A DNA stretch of 64,000 nucleotides, taken from contig CANUEZ040000168.1 in NCBI GenBank assembly GCA_948099385.1, positions 10,884,001 through 10,948,000 on the forward strand, written 5' to 3'. How positions within the stretch are numbered: position 1 is the stretch's first letter; each line of letters begins with the position of its first letter. Both the position numbers and the translations under genes were made by a program. This document shows, piece by piece, positions 9,414-19,014 of the stretch. Origin of the DNA: Fasciola hepatica (Eukaryota > Platyhelminthes > Trematoda > Plagiorchiida > Fasciolidae). The notes under the pieces were generated by a model. The model made no database searches. It had not been told where the DNA came from and saw only the letters and a list, made by a program, of their open reading frames with translations.

Positions 9414-9655
9414 GGTTTAAGGTGAGAAATTGCCTGCCGTATGTTGGGAATGGGGTGCCGTTGGTGGCTTACGGTGTCAAATCTATAAGGGAGGCTGTGG
9501 ACAGTTTCGAAACCGGCATTATACAGACCTGCTCTCCCGTGTCGATCAAAAAACACACAAAAAGTCCTGTCTTTCATGCAAGTGAGGCAACTAGAGACCG
9601 GGGCGCCCGAGGACGTCGTCGCCATCACCTCTCGGCTCAGTAATTTCCCTGGAGG
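9414..9655 (-). pseudogene. Gypsy B protease region
   Basis: Frame 9329-9628 starts VMATTSSGAPVSSC, which aligns with VVATHEAGYHTNSC in gypsy A. The active-site loop FLIDTGEQV is visible on the minus strand around 9525-9555 but lies in a different frame from the preceding segment, so a frameshift sits just before it. The DTG catalytic triplet itself is intact. Confidence 0.75.
9607..9649 (-). promoter_or_regulatory. Gypsy B gag-pro -1 ribosomal frameshift signal
   Basis: Minus-strand heptamer GGGAAAT (9643-9649) in gag phase G GGA AAT, followed after one codon by the gag stop TGA (9637-9639). A 7-nt spacer (9636-9642) leads to CCGAG (9631-9635), which pairs with CTCGG (9607-9611). A -1 slip enters the frame LLSREVMATTSSG, which aligns with the gypsy A pro frame. 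The site is equivalent to that at 5713-5757 and differs in the last base of the heptamer and in the stem sequence. Confidence 0.72.
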
Positions 9656-10400
9656 TTAGGTGAATATCGAGATGTTTGCATTTACGCACCTATGATCCGA
9701 GACGGCGACGGTAGTAACATCCGCCGAATCGCTTTGTTGCCGTCGGGGCCTTCGGTGTAGAATGACGGTGGATTTTGCTTCTTGAAAGTAGGCTATTGAT
9801 GGTGGTCTCCCGCTGTTCGATCCCCTGCATGAAACGGCGGACCTGATGATATAACGTCCGAATGGCAGAGTTGCCGCTGGGTGTGTAACGCCGGGCCGTT
9901 GTTGACACAGGGTTGACAACGGGATCTGGTGAGTGTTGTGGCTTCGGCGAATGCGTGAAACTGTAGGGCAAGAGCACATGCTTGATCGAGGACCTAGTCC
10001 ACGGCCTTTGTGAACTAATCCAAGGTTTGGCCTTGTAGTAGAAAGGCTTTCGAGCTCTGAGCAAATGGTAGAAGCCACTGCATCCTCAGTTGGTGCAAGA
10101 CCGCTTCGTCCATGAACGTCACTCACAAATGAATGCATCCACCTCAGCAACTGGGATGGGGTCATATACCTAGATGCATTTTGGAGAGAATGTGCCGGAT
10201 AATTTCGTCTTCCGACAAAAGTACTCAGACGTCCCAACTGACGTGTTATGAAGTGCGCCACATTCGTTAGAGAATTCTTGTTCTTGGGGAATTGTCTTGC
10301 TAGTAAAACACTCACTAACGGCTAAAGCGCCCGTCAAATTCCCTCTGCGGTCATGATCTTCTTAAGCTTCGAGGGTAGTTACGATTCTTGTCCTGCTCAG
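9650..10400 (-). pseudogene. Gypsy B gag remnant, 5' truncated
   Basis: Decayed Gag on the minus strand, spread over frames 9656-10315 and 9690-10064. Recognisable pieces are MTPSQLLRWMHSFVSDVHG (compare PSQLLRRM in related Gag proteins), a heptad-like segment RTLYHQVRRFMQGIEQRE, and a zinc-knuckle relic CYYRRRLGS...VRKC in the same position as CKYHSRFGEGVKRC of gypsy A. The N-terminal FxPxDPELWF motif is not found; the element appears truncated near 10.4 kb, where other repeats begin, and no 5' LTR was seen. Confidence 0.75.
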
Positions 10401-10419
10401 GCACCTATGCTCCCAGTGC

Positions 10420-10656
10420 CTATAGTCTCTTTCACCGTTTGTTACTCCCACTGCTCGGTTCGGACACCATCGTTTGTCTCACTTTGGGCTTTCACGCTCC
10501 AACTTTGCAGAAGACGTATATAGTCACAAATGGTTCCAAAAGAACACAACAAACAAGCTTAAAGAGGATCATGATTTCAAACCAAAGAAAAACGAATGTG
10601 ATCTATGCGAAATTTATGAAACTTCGGCATCGGCTATTGCCACACAACAGTGGTAA
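10420..10656 (+). pseudogene. Fragment with PKKxxCDLC motif, unknown transposon-like protein
   Basis: A short open stretch (best part 10474-10656) encoding KWFQKNTTNKLKEDHDF followed by KPKKNECDLCEIYE. The F-x-P-K-K-x-x-C-D-x-C-x-x-Y pattern resembles a cysteine motif I associate with uncharacterised animal transposon-related proteins; this is recollection of a pattern, not a match. It ends where the LINE at 10.64 kb begins. It could also be a chance frame. Confidence 0.3.
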
Positions 10657-11666
10657 ACGTTGATGGCACAACTTCCACACCCAGCCCTGTAACCAGCGGT
10701 GTGATTCAAGGTAGTGTACTGGGCCCGTTGTTGTTTCTGATGTACATAAATGACATATTTACCGTGGTTCGTCATGGAACTCCTTTTTTATTCGCTGATG
10801 ATGTAAAGTTGTTGTACACCTTCGACCATAATTCATTGGGTAATACTATAGCAAAAATATTTGAGGACCTGCGGATGCTCAATTTGTGGTGTACCGATTG
10901 TCTAATGAAGTTCTCGGCGGACAAAAGCTGCATTCTTACATACAAGTGTCATGTCCCTCCCGAAACGTTTAGTACAGGTGGTCACCTGATCCCCAGCAAA
11001 TCATCAGTACGCGACCTGGGCATATACTACTCCTGTTCGTTCAACTTCTCGGAGCAAACAGACACTCAAATTGCTAGGTCCCGCAGGTTAATAGGACTTG
11101 TCCACAAAACATTCCGTTTGCGTGAAAGTAAACTCAGTGTCTATACAACACACGTTAGACCATTGCTAGAGTATAGTTCAATAGTTGGCTCCAACATGCG
11201 CCAGACTGATAGGATTGCCATTGAAAATGTCCAGCGCACCTTTACTAAACAAATAGTTGGATATTCGTCCAGTCTCAACTATAAACAACGCTGTGACCTG
11301 CTACACCTCGAACCCCTTTGGCTCCGACGGATAAAGAACAACTTGTCTTTTTTCCACTCACTATTAAAATATAGATCCTGTAAAGCCTCCCCTGTGGTAC
11401 GAGACCCATTAAGCCTAAGGTATTCGTTACGACACAGCAGTCATTCGGTCACTGTGCCGTCCTCGAGAACCAGCCTACGGTCCAATTTCTTCATTGTTAA
11501 ATATTCACAAATGTGGAACAAACTTCCACCAAATGTCCGTGCAATAAGCCACTTGCCGAGATTCAAAGAGGAATTAAACAAACGGCTTGATGTCCTGACA
11601 CTCGTATCAAACAATGATCCATACACTTCGGAGGAGCGAGCGTACGAAGTTGGTTTGGGTTACTGA
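10640..11666 (+). pseudogene. LINE alpha copy 1: C-terminal half of RT, 5' truncated
   Basis: An open frame of 338 codons encoding the palm and C-terminal region of a non-LTR retrotransposon RT of CR1/jockey type. Motifs: SGVIQGSVLGPLLFLMYIND (residues 16-35), catalytic FADD at 48-51, then the conserved C-terminal features MKFSADKSCILTYKCHVPP, VRDLGIYYSCSFNFSE, LEPLWLRRIK and MWNKLPPNVR, ending RAYEVGLGY. The same ending is found in the copy at 36.2 kb (RQAYEIGLDF). The endonuclease and N-terminal RT are missing: the sequence starts abruptly just before VNVDG, as expected of incomplete reverse transcription. The frame shown is open, but the copy is dead for lack of the rest. Confidence 0.92.
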
Positions 11667-12610
11667 CACGCGGGTCTGAGTCGGGGGCCACGAGACCTAC
11701 GTACCACACAAGTCGCCGTAAATACCACTCAAGTTTCATTAATCTTTCGCGTAAAACCTTGTGTTTAGCAAAGTCGAACCATCCCCCAAGTAGTTCAAAT
11801 TTCTAGATACTAGAGGTTTTTCTTTACTACTGACCGCTGATCCTCAGTTGGGAGCACCCCAGACTGCGTTTTTCTATTTTTACTTTTCCAGACAACCGCT
11901 GATGATGCCTTCCCTTCGATGGCTTGGCATAATACCTGGCCCACATTTCCCGCTGACAACTCGATACCTGCTCGTCATTTCGTCACTACCACACAGGCCA
12001 TGCTCTCCAGGACCCCTCGCAACCTGGTCGCAAGCTCCTGGATTATTCGATCTCTATGTGACAACGCCAATATCACTCAAGCGAAGCCCGCCGGTGCGGG
12101 CCGCGGTCAGATCCATCACTTTGGCCGACGCACATCGGGCATGCAGGACGTCTGCAACGATGTGCGGACGCAGATAGGATTGCGGATGGCATCTGTCAAC
12201 AAAAACGGTTTTCAGGTTGGGTGTCCCGCGCACGGTCAGCCCCACCCACCAGCACCGGTCGCAGCAAAAAATCATTCACCCGAAATGCTACAAATATGGA
12301 ACTATCTCCCCCAGTTACCGCTTATTTTTCATCGTACTTGTCTCCATCTTCGCAACCTTAACTTACCGCTTCTTACGCCCAGAAAAATCTACTTTCCCTA
12401 GCACATAATTATTTCGGGGATAAAAGACCGTTTCCGTACTCGGCTTACCGTTCATGATCCTTTTTTCCCGATGATTCGTGCCAAACTGCCCGCTTGTCCT
12501 ATTAGCAAACTTAACCAATCCCCGAGATAAAACCCGCTTTTATTTTATAAGTTATCAATATATTTGCAAAAGTCACATTTATTGTTGCCATACACTTCCG
12601 TACCACAATG
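11667..12610 (+). other. LINE alpha 3' untranslated-like sequence
   Basis: No gene seen. About 180 bp after the LINE stop, a stretch beginning GGGAGCACCCCAGACTGCG near 11850 resembles GGGAGCATCCCAAACCAAGC near 40500, which lies at a similar distance after another LINE alpha C terminus. This supports a shared 3' untranslated region. A dispersed repeat sits inside at 12091-12196. Confidence 0.45.
12091..12196. repeat. Dispersed repeat, partner at 40771-40876
   Basis: About 105 bp, roughly 70 percent identical by eye to 40771-40876. Shared cores include GCGGTCAGATCCATC, TTGGCCG and GGGC-TGCAGG. It does not look coding. It may be a SINE or part of a longer non-autonomous repeat; no RNA polymerase III boxes were established. 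Confidence 0.6.
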
Positions 12611-12842
12611 TCCGGTATCCTATCTTGGTAAATCCTCCCAGACAATTTTGATTCTTGCATCTCTCCGGTCATCATGTTCGGCCCTTAAATAACGATTATC
12701 AAACGTAAATACTTACCTGCCATTTAAATACTCGCCCAGTACCCATTTCTATTTTGGTGCATCACATTTCACCTTTATGAAAGTAAGCAATGTGCGCAAC
12801 GATTACATGTTTACATCCTGCCACTTCTTCCACCATCACTCC
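12611..12842. repeat. Direct repeat unit 1
   Basis: First copy of a partial tandem duplication with 12949-13238. Shared blocks include CGGTAT-CTATCTT-GTAAAT, ACGTAAATACTTACCTGCC, CATTTCTATTTTGGTGCATC and CAATGTGCGCAACGATTAC. It lies in the untranslated-like sequence after LINE alpha copy 1. Confidence 0.85.
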
Positions 12843-12948
12843 AGCGACCTCGCCAGATGTGATGTCCGTTTGGTTTATCTCGGACTCCACCCACATCCAG
12901 CCGCCCAACTTCGCAACTGTATTCAGCGTTTGTTGGTGCTTTTTCATA

Positions 12949-13238
12949 TCCGGTATTCTATCTTCGTAAATCCTCCCAGACAATTTTGATTCTTGCATCT
13001 CTCTGGTCTTTATTTTCGGCCCTAAGATAACGATACTCAAACGTAAATACTTACCTGCCATTTAAATACTCATCTGTGCAAACCGTGTGTCTGCTAATAT
13101 CATGGCTACGCATCACAAACTGATTTGTCGCCCAGTACCCATTTCTATTTTGGTGCATCACATTCCCCCCTCATGAACGGTAACAATGTGCGCAACGATT
13201 ACGTGCTTGCGTCCGGTCACTTCTTTTACCATCACCTA
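12949..13238. repeat. Direct repeat unit 2 with extra 58-bp block
   Basis: Second copy of the unit at 12611-12842. It contains about 58 bp (roughly 13070-13128) absent from unit 1, so one copy has gained or lost a block. The two are separated by about 105 bp of unrelated sequence. Confidence 0.85.
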
Positions 13239-13739
13239 GGCAATCACTCTCTACAAATGAGTCCTTCATTGGGCATTTAACGGACTCAGCCGATATTTGG
13301 TCGCTGAACGTTTCAAGGAAAATCTTCGAAAGATTTTGATTGTTCTTTGTCTGCAAATTCATTCCTCTCATCGTCTGATTTCCAATCCAAAGCCGTGCCA
13401 TACTCCGCGGAGCGCTGTAGCTGGTTTATGTCTCCCTCGGAAACTTCTTTTCCCTCGAAGTGAACAAAACTTTCGTCAATTCTGTTTGATTCTCTTGTTG
13501 CATAGCACTTCTTTTTGTACTGTTTCAGGAAGAGTCAGCTACCTTCGACCAGCTCGACCCTGACTTGACCGGGTTGGCCACCCGACCTTGAGTTCAAATT
13601 TGCCAGGCGCCGCCACAGAGAGTGACTCAAATACTTTCTCCTGTACAATATTGAGTGCACATACCTTAACCAACCTCTTGGAATTCGGACTCTACGTCCA
13701 ATTGTACCGTTTGATCTTGCGTTACAGCATGCCTCGGGT

Positions 13740-13784
13740 TATCCGAAATAAACCATTATCATTATCATTATCATTATCACACAA
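13740..13784 (+). repeat. Retroposon 3' tail with (ATTATC)4
   Basis: CCGAAATAAACC is followed by four ATTATC units (13755-13778). The same junction, a CGAGAAATGTACC-like motif followed by a short simple repeat, occurs at 62509-62539 (plus) and in reverse at 33391-33435 and 40889-40935. This is the usual look of the 3' end of a LINE or a LINE-mobilised SINE. Confidence 0.65.
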
Positions 13785-15095
13785 CAGTCGATGTGGACTT
13801 GATGCTTAAAGACGTATAATGTGGGTGTATCAACAAAGCTAAGATACACAACTAATGGCAGGATAGTGAGAAGGAAGAGCAAAGCGAAGCTATGTATGAA
13901 GTTCGACAAATTAGATGCAAGATAACTCGAGCGGAGGTCGCGCGAGTGACCCTCAAACAGCGCCGGCAGTTCAAAATGTGCGAGATTTTCAACACAAAAC
14001 CACTTCAGATGGAAACAAATGAACGACATCCTGAAGCAATAGACACCCAGAACACCCTACGTGTGAGTGGATTTGAAGAGGCGGGCACCTGTTCCACTCT
14101 CTGAAATGCAGTGTTAGGAGAAACGAAAGCTCGTGGGCGTACGACTGGCCTCAGCCACACAAAGTCCTTTGCTAGCTTAAATGAAATGTAAAAGAGCAAA
14201 TGAACCGGCTGTTGATGGTGAATCTTCTCTGGAGAGGGACCGGGGGCAGAGCAGGGGCGTACTGATGCCGTTGCAGCCAGCATCAGAAAACGATGAGTGA
14301 GATAACGCCTGAAGACACATGAAGCATGTGTGACACAAAATCTGTCCAAAAATAGCAGCGGTTCTCCTCTTGATGACCAGGCGAGTGTAACTTTTCATTT
14401 GCATCGGTAAAACCATCCATACATTTTCGACAAGTTGTATGTGGACCATCATATTCAACGCCATCACTGTCCGACTAACCGCAAATCAGGTATGGCCCGG
14501 GCGATAATCCAACATTGCCACTTCCGGATTGTTTTTATACCAACACCATGATCTTAAAGCTCTCCTGTCCCAAGAGATGCTACCTTCTAAAATTAGCTAT
14601 TTGAAATTTGCGGGTAAAACCGGAAAATATTCGCAAGTTACCAGTTCCTCATGAATTTACCTTTGTGACTTGTGGTAGACATAAAGGAACGTTTGTCCTC
14701 ATTGCTCCATGTTGTAACTTCTTCGTATAGAGCAGATCTGTTGTTATACGTATAGAGTGAACTTGCCACCTTCATATAGTTGGTTTTCTGTGCGGTCTTT
14801 TTCAGGGCAACCCTGTAAAACCAGTTAACTGTTAGTTGGTAAATGACCTAACTAAGACTTCTCAAGTATATTAACTCTAATTCGGTCGTCCTCTTATCGA
14901 GCTTTTGTACGAACCATTGCCTGCTCCATGGGATCATCTTAGGAGACAGACGCACGGTCAGTAGATACATATGGAGATTCAGGACCATCCGTGAGTTTTG
15001 TATGAAGTTCTCCATCAACCAAACTTTGGTGAAATGGCTCCCAGCAAAGCGACAGGTAACTTGGTGATGTCCAGTCAGCAAGGTGGCATTAAAAA
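13785..15095. other. No recognised feature
   Basis: Both strands were read. Short frames at 13892-14104 and 14005-14467 show no recognisable motif and no repeat partner that I could see. Confidence 0.4.
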
Positions 15096-15590
15096 ATGCT
15101 CACGTTTGACAAGCCTGTTGGTTTATTTGACGAGGTGCTCCAGAGACTAAATAAGGGGATTGGTTACAGCATGTTTCCTAGACGTCAGCGAGGCGTTCGA
15201 TCGTATGAACCATCGCTTCTCGCCCTCGAAGCTCGAGGCATTTGGATTGCGATCAACGGGTATAGAAGGGATCCGAAAATCCAAAACGGGGGGAACCTTT
15301 CAAGATGAAGAGGAAGAAAGTTTCTCGAAATGCCTTTCCTGCGCAACAGAGAGCTCTGGAGACCGGAGCCGGAGCCTCAAATATGCCTCAGCTTTCTGAC
15401 TCCCTTGCCTTGGAGTTGAAAACCTCACTTCCGCATTTGCAGAGGATGCAGAACTGGTTGTATGCGCATCGCATGGCTCCATTAAGATGGAAGTGCTTAG
15501 GGTTCACCGGTGGCTAGTAGCGCGGGTGTGAGTCTTTATCCCGGACCAGAGTAACGCGAAGCCAGATGAACGGATTCAAAAGTAAAACGG
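15096..15590 (+). pseudogene. LINE beta RT fragment
   Basis: Decayed plus-strand RT in several frames. Recognisable pieces are TACFLDVSEAFDRMNHRFSP with SKLEAFGL (the YLDFSKAFD block), EEESFSKCLSCATESSG (the region before the VPQGS block) and TSAFAEDAELVVCASHGS (degenerate FADD box with Glu replacing the first Asp). The order matches a non-LTR RT, but the copy is short and frameshifted. Related copies lie at 22.9-25.65 kb and 30.9-33.1 kb. Confidence 0.75.
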
Positions 15591-15706
15591 GATTGATACA
15601 AATAGTCTGCGGTACCAGATTAGCAAAGCAATACCGTGCGCAACAAACACAAACCTCGATTATACGGCCAAAACCATTGCCATACGAGAAACGATGTTCA
15701 ACGAAG

Positions 15707-15812
15707 TTCAAAACCAACAGCCATCATCAGGAACAGAGTTCTAGATCAGGTCAAACTAAGCCACAGTCGAGGGAGAGTGCGATATAAACGAGCGTGCTTA
15801 AGCTTTGCTGAA
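15707..15812. repeat. Dispersed repeat, partner at 18226-18331
   Basis: Begins TTCAAAACCAACAGCCA and ends near GCGTGCTTAAGCTT. It is highly similar to 18226-18331 in the same orientation. The sequence diverges sharply outside these limits. Identity of the element is unknown. Confidence 0.8.
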
Positions 15813-18225
15813 TGGTGTGCCCTGTTGAAAGCCCAACAAAGAGTGGCGAACTCGTGGTATTTTGGAGTGTGCACAAACGATAAATGGCCACTGTAAGTGT
15901 GTGAACCGTGCATGTGACGATGCTCGATACGGTAGGGCCTGCCGTTGAAAGTAGGCAAGTATCTGCGCCCACTGCACGATAGATGGCTTACGCCGGTGGA
16001 GCGGATGAGGTCACCTGGGTGAGAGGTTGCCTTTCTACAGGTGGATACGGTTAAGGACCCTGAGGCCGTGGTCGCGAACAAATTCACGCGATGCAGATAG
16101 GCCGTGTCACCGCTCAAAAAGCCACTAGGACTCTGTAGTGATCTTCGTCGTTCTGAGAAAAAGACCATTTTATGGGCATCGTCACGGATCTTTTTCCTCC
16201 ACGATCTTTTCTGACGTTCGATATCGACCTCACAATTCGTTTGGGCTGCGTACGTTAAACTGGGCTGACTTTTCCGAGGTTTCCGTCGGCCCCGTTTCGA
16301 ATCACCTTCACTTTCAGTTCCTCGCTGATTTTATGCGCGCGTGGTTCAATTTCTGCTCAGCCGTTGCGTTCATTTTCATCCGATGCATTTCCCATACCGG
16401 TACGATACACACAATACCTCCGACTTGCGTCTTCTCTATTCGTTCGATAGAGGGGATTACGCTGATATCTCGCTGTAAGACCGAATACAATACATGTTCA
16501 TCGGCCACGCTCAAGCGTCCTTCATAACTCTCTGGTGGTCCAAATGTCGTTATTGATAGGAAAGTTTAAGATTAACTTATCATTCTACAGGGCGCTCTCC
16601 GACCCACCTGGAGCGCTGCATTCGGGCATGGCGGTCGTGCATTGAGAGGATGTTGGAGCAATAAGGGGTTGGAGCAAGTCCGATTGCGCTTCGTCGGGTG
16701 ACTCATGTATCTGGGGAACCTCGGTGCAGTCAGCGCCCAGAATGGCTGAAGCTAGAATCTTGGGAACACAATGAGCTGAGGGTTTATCCTCACGAGACAC
16801 CCGAAGAAATGGAGAGGTTCGTTGGTGTTAGCGATGGTCCGGAGCAAGCTACGAGGCTGAATTGCGACTACGTTGTTCGTAGGCACGGTTGAAATTTATG
16901 GAAGGAAAGGTTGGAGGTCCGTAGGAGGGCCGACATTTTCTCACTCGCGTTAGTCATTGACTGGAATAAATTATCCGGGAATGCCATGACCGCACTGTAG
17001 GTGGTCGCATTCCTAGGGAAGACAGACCGACGGAGGGGAGGTATTTAGAAAGAACAGTGCATTTCCACCTAATTACCTCCTGTGCTCTGTTGAACTTTTC
17101 CTTCCTGCTTTCCCTATCTTTTCCCCTCATTTTTCCAGCAAAATATTTCACTTCTACCTGGACCGTCGTCTTTTCTACCCTCCTCACGCTCCCGTACTTG
17201 ATCTTCCTCTGATCTCATGGTGATTTAAGACTCACAGCCCTATCGGACACTGACTAACAGCCGTAAAACGTCAAAACGGGGCTCTGTACACTGTCTTAAT
17301 TAAGGCACGGTGGCCGAAATTATGTTTGTTCGTTTTTGATTACCGTCTGATCGAACAAGGCTCGGCGTTTCCATTAGTTACATTGCCGTTTGGCCCAAAA
17401 AGCTCACAGTGAAAGAATGTGGACCATTACCTATAAGTTGCCGTACTTGTCTTCTGCTCTAGACACTTGAGGGAATTATCACTAACGAGAGACCTTTTCC
17501 ACTTCTCTGGTACAGTAGAGGCCAAAATGAGTAGTTTCTGGTCCAGGTGAAGCCTGATCAACGGTTCAAGAATCACGTCAACCAATAACAGGCCCCACTG
17601 GTTCTGGATAGCACCTTGGAGCCTCTAAGTAAAACGGAGCCCAAATAGACGCGGAACCCAAATCAAGAATCAGATCAGTCAGCAAATTCTCCGGTATTAT
17701 CCTTGAGGTAGAATGCAGGTGCATAGCAATCAAATCCTTGACAATGAGCCTCGACCATCATCCAACCAATTGTTAGTCGTATCTGGGGAAAATCTTTACA
17801 GAAGGAACAGTAAGCGAGAATCAGATTAGACAAGAGATATTCACCCTGCGGTCCAAGTAAATTCTGCACGCTTATACAGCCCCAAATTACAATTTTCTGA
17901 GCGTGGCATCCAAAAATCAACGCAAATATACTGAAAGTCTGCGATCTGTCGAATCAAGTGAGAATGTGAAACGGAGCCGTAAAACGACAAAAATGTCCTC
18001 AGTCAGCGTGACTGACTAGCATACAAAGGGTCTGCGAGGTTATCTCAGTAAGAAAGCAGGGCCGTGGGAGAAAAAATAAGTGCATGAAGCTTAGATTGGC
18101 CGTTGACCAAAAAACAGCGTCAGCATGAATATGATTGTAAAACGTGGTCCGAAATCAGTCAAGGAGTACAAGTAGGTCAGTAGGTGTAGAACGTTCAACC
18201 ATTATCGATGGTGCTCTCACAATCT
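15813..18225. other. No recognised gene
   Basis: Open frames at 16138-16527 (plus) and 16314-16514 (minus) are long enough to notice but show no domain that I recognise. The rest is stop-rich. No tRNA or rRNA signal was seen. Confidence 0.35.
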
Positions 18226-18331
18226 TTCAAAACCAACAGCCACCATCAGAAACAGAGTTCTAGATCAGGTCAAACTGAATCATGGTCGAGGGAAAGTGCG
18301 GTACAAACAAGCGTGCTTAAGCTTGCTGAGT
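18226..18331. repeat. Dispersed repeat, partner at 15707-15812
   Basis: Second copy of the approximately 106-bp repeat, same orientation, ending about 115 bp before the TMEM185-like exon's stop-codon end. Confidence 0.8.
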
Positions 18332-18444
18332 GTTGTTTGCCGTCGAGTGGTGAGTTCAAGTTATTCGAGCGATCAAAAAAACAGCAACTGGAGCAGATTG
18401 GCTGCAATGCACAATTCTAATGTGAATGTACACACCCGACGTGG

Positions 18445-19014
18445 TCAAGGAGTGACAAATGCAGGATCGTAAGGATCCCCATTAACGTCTCGTGCACCAG
18501 TGCCCACAACGGAACGACCACGGAGACGGCGGCGATCACGACGTCGACGATGCCACCAGGCGAACGAGCGTGAATCGATCATAAGAAAGAAGAATCCGAA
18601 AATTCCAAATAAACCGACCAACAATAATGGAGTTAATACGGTCAGATAGGCCAAATCAAGCGTTGGGATGGACAAATTTAAACAAAGCAGAATTTCGGTG
18701 CAACAGAGCAACAGAGAGAATACCGCAGAGACGGACATGGCTTGGATGAACGGAAACACCGGATCATCCGACGAGTATGTGTTCAATTCTGAATGGACGT
18801 AGACATGACTTTGCCGTAACCACACGATCAGGCCGACAAGCCAACCGAGAAACACAGTTAGTTTCCACACCCAGAGTGGCATGAAAACAGCCCAATATGG
18901 GATGTTCAACACGTGGTCGGCACGAGCTCCCAACAACGAAATCCACCAAAACAGGCAGAAACAGATGAGCAAGCTACCTTCATTTATATTTTCCAGTCGT
19001 TCTTGAATGCTCAT
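18445..19014 (-). CDS. TMEM185-like multi-pass membrane protein (exon or whole gene)
   Basis: A 189-codon frame with four strong hydrophobic segments at about 13-33, 38-66, 91-114 and 120-146, then a basic cluster HRRRRDRRRLRGR at 155-167. The frame runs further upstream to TTG at 19068, but an in-frame stop lies five codons beyond; the ATG at 19014 is the first methionine in the right place (MSIQERLENINEGS). IPYWAVFMPLWVWKLTVFLG matches the signature of the Tmemb_185A family (transmembrane protein 185, formerly Fragile-X-F), in which a tryptophan/tyrosine-rich YWAVF-PxWxWK segment follows the first helix. Known family members are about 350 residues with roughly eight helices, so this is probably the first coding exon, or a shortened single-exon paralogue. 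No strong splice donor was identified. Its cellular role is poorly known in the family. It is the only convincing host gene in the window. Confidence 0.68.
   Translation of the reverse strand: MSIQERLENINEGSLLICFCLFWWISLLGARADHVLNIPYWAVFMPLWVWKLTVFLGWLVGLIVWLRQSHVYVHSELNTYSSDDPVFPFIQAMSVSAVFSLLLCCTEILLCLNLSIPTLDLAYLTVLTPLLLVGLFGIFGFFFLMIDSRSFAWWHRRRRDRRRLRGRSVVGTGARDVNGDPYDPAFVTP

Noticed and set aside
13755..13778. ATTATC units as a possible CRISPR-like or regulatory array
   Set aside because: Four contiguous hexamers without spacers, at a retroposon end; a simple-repeat tail explains it.
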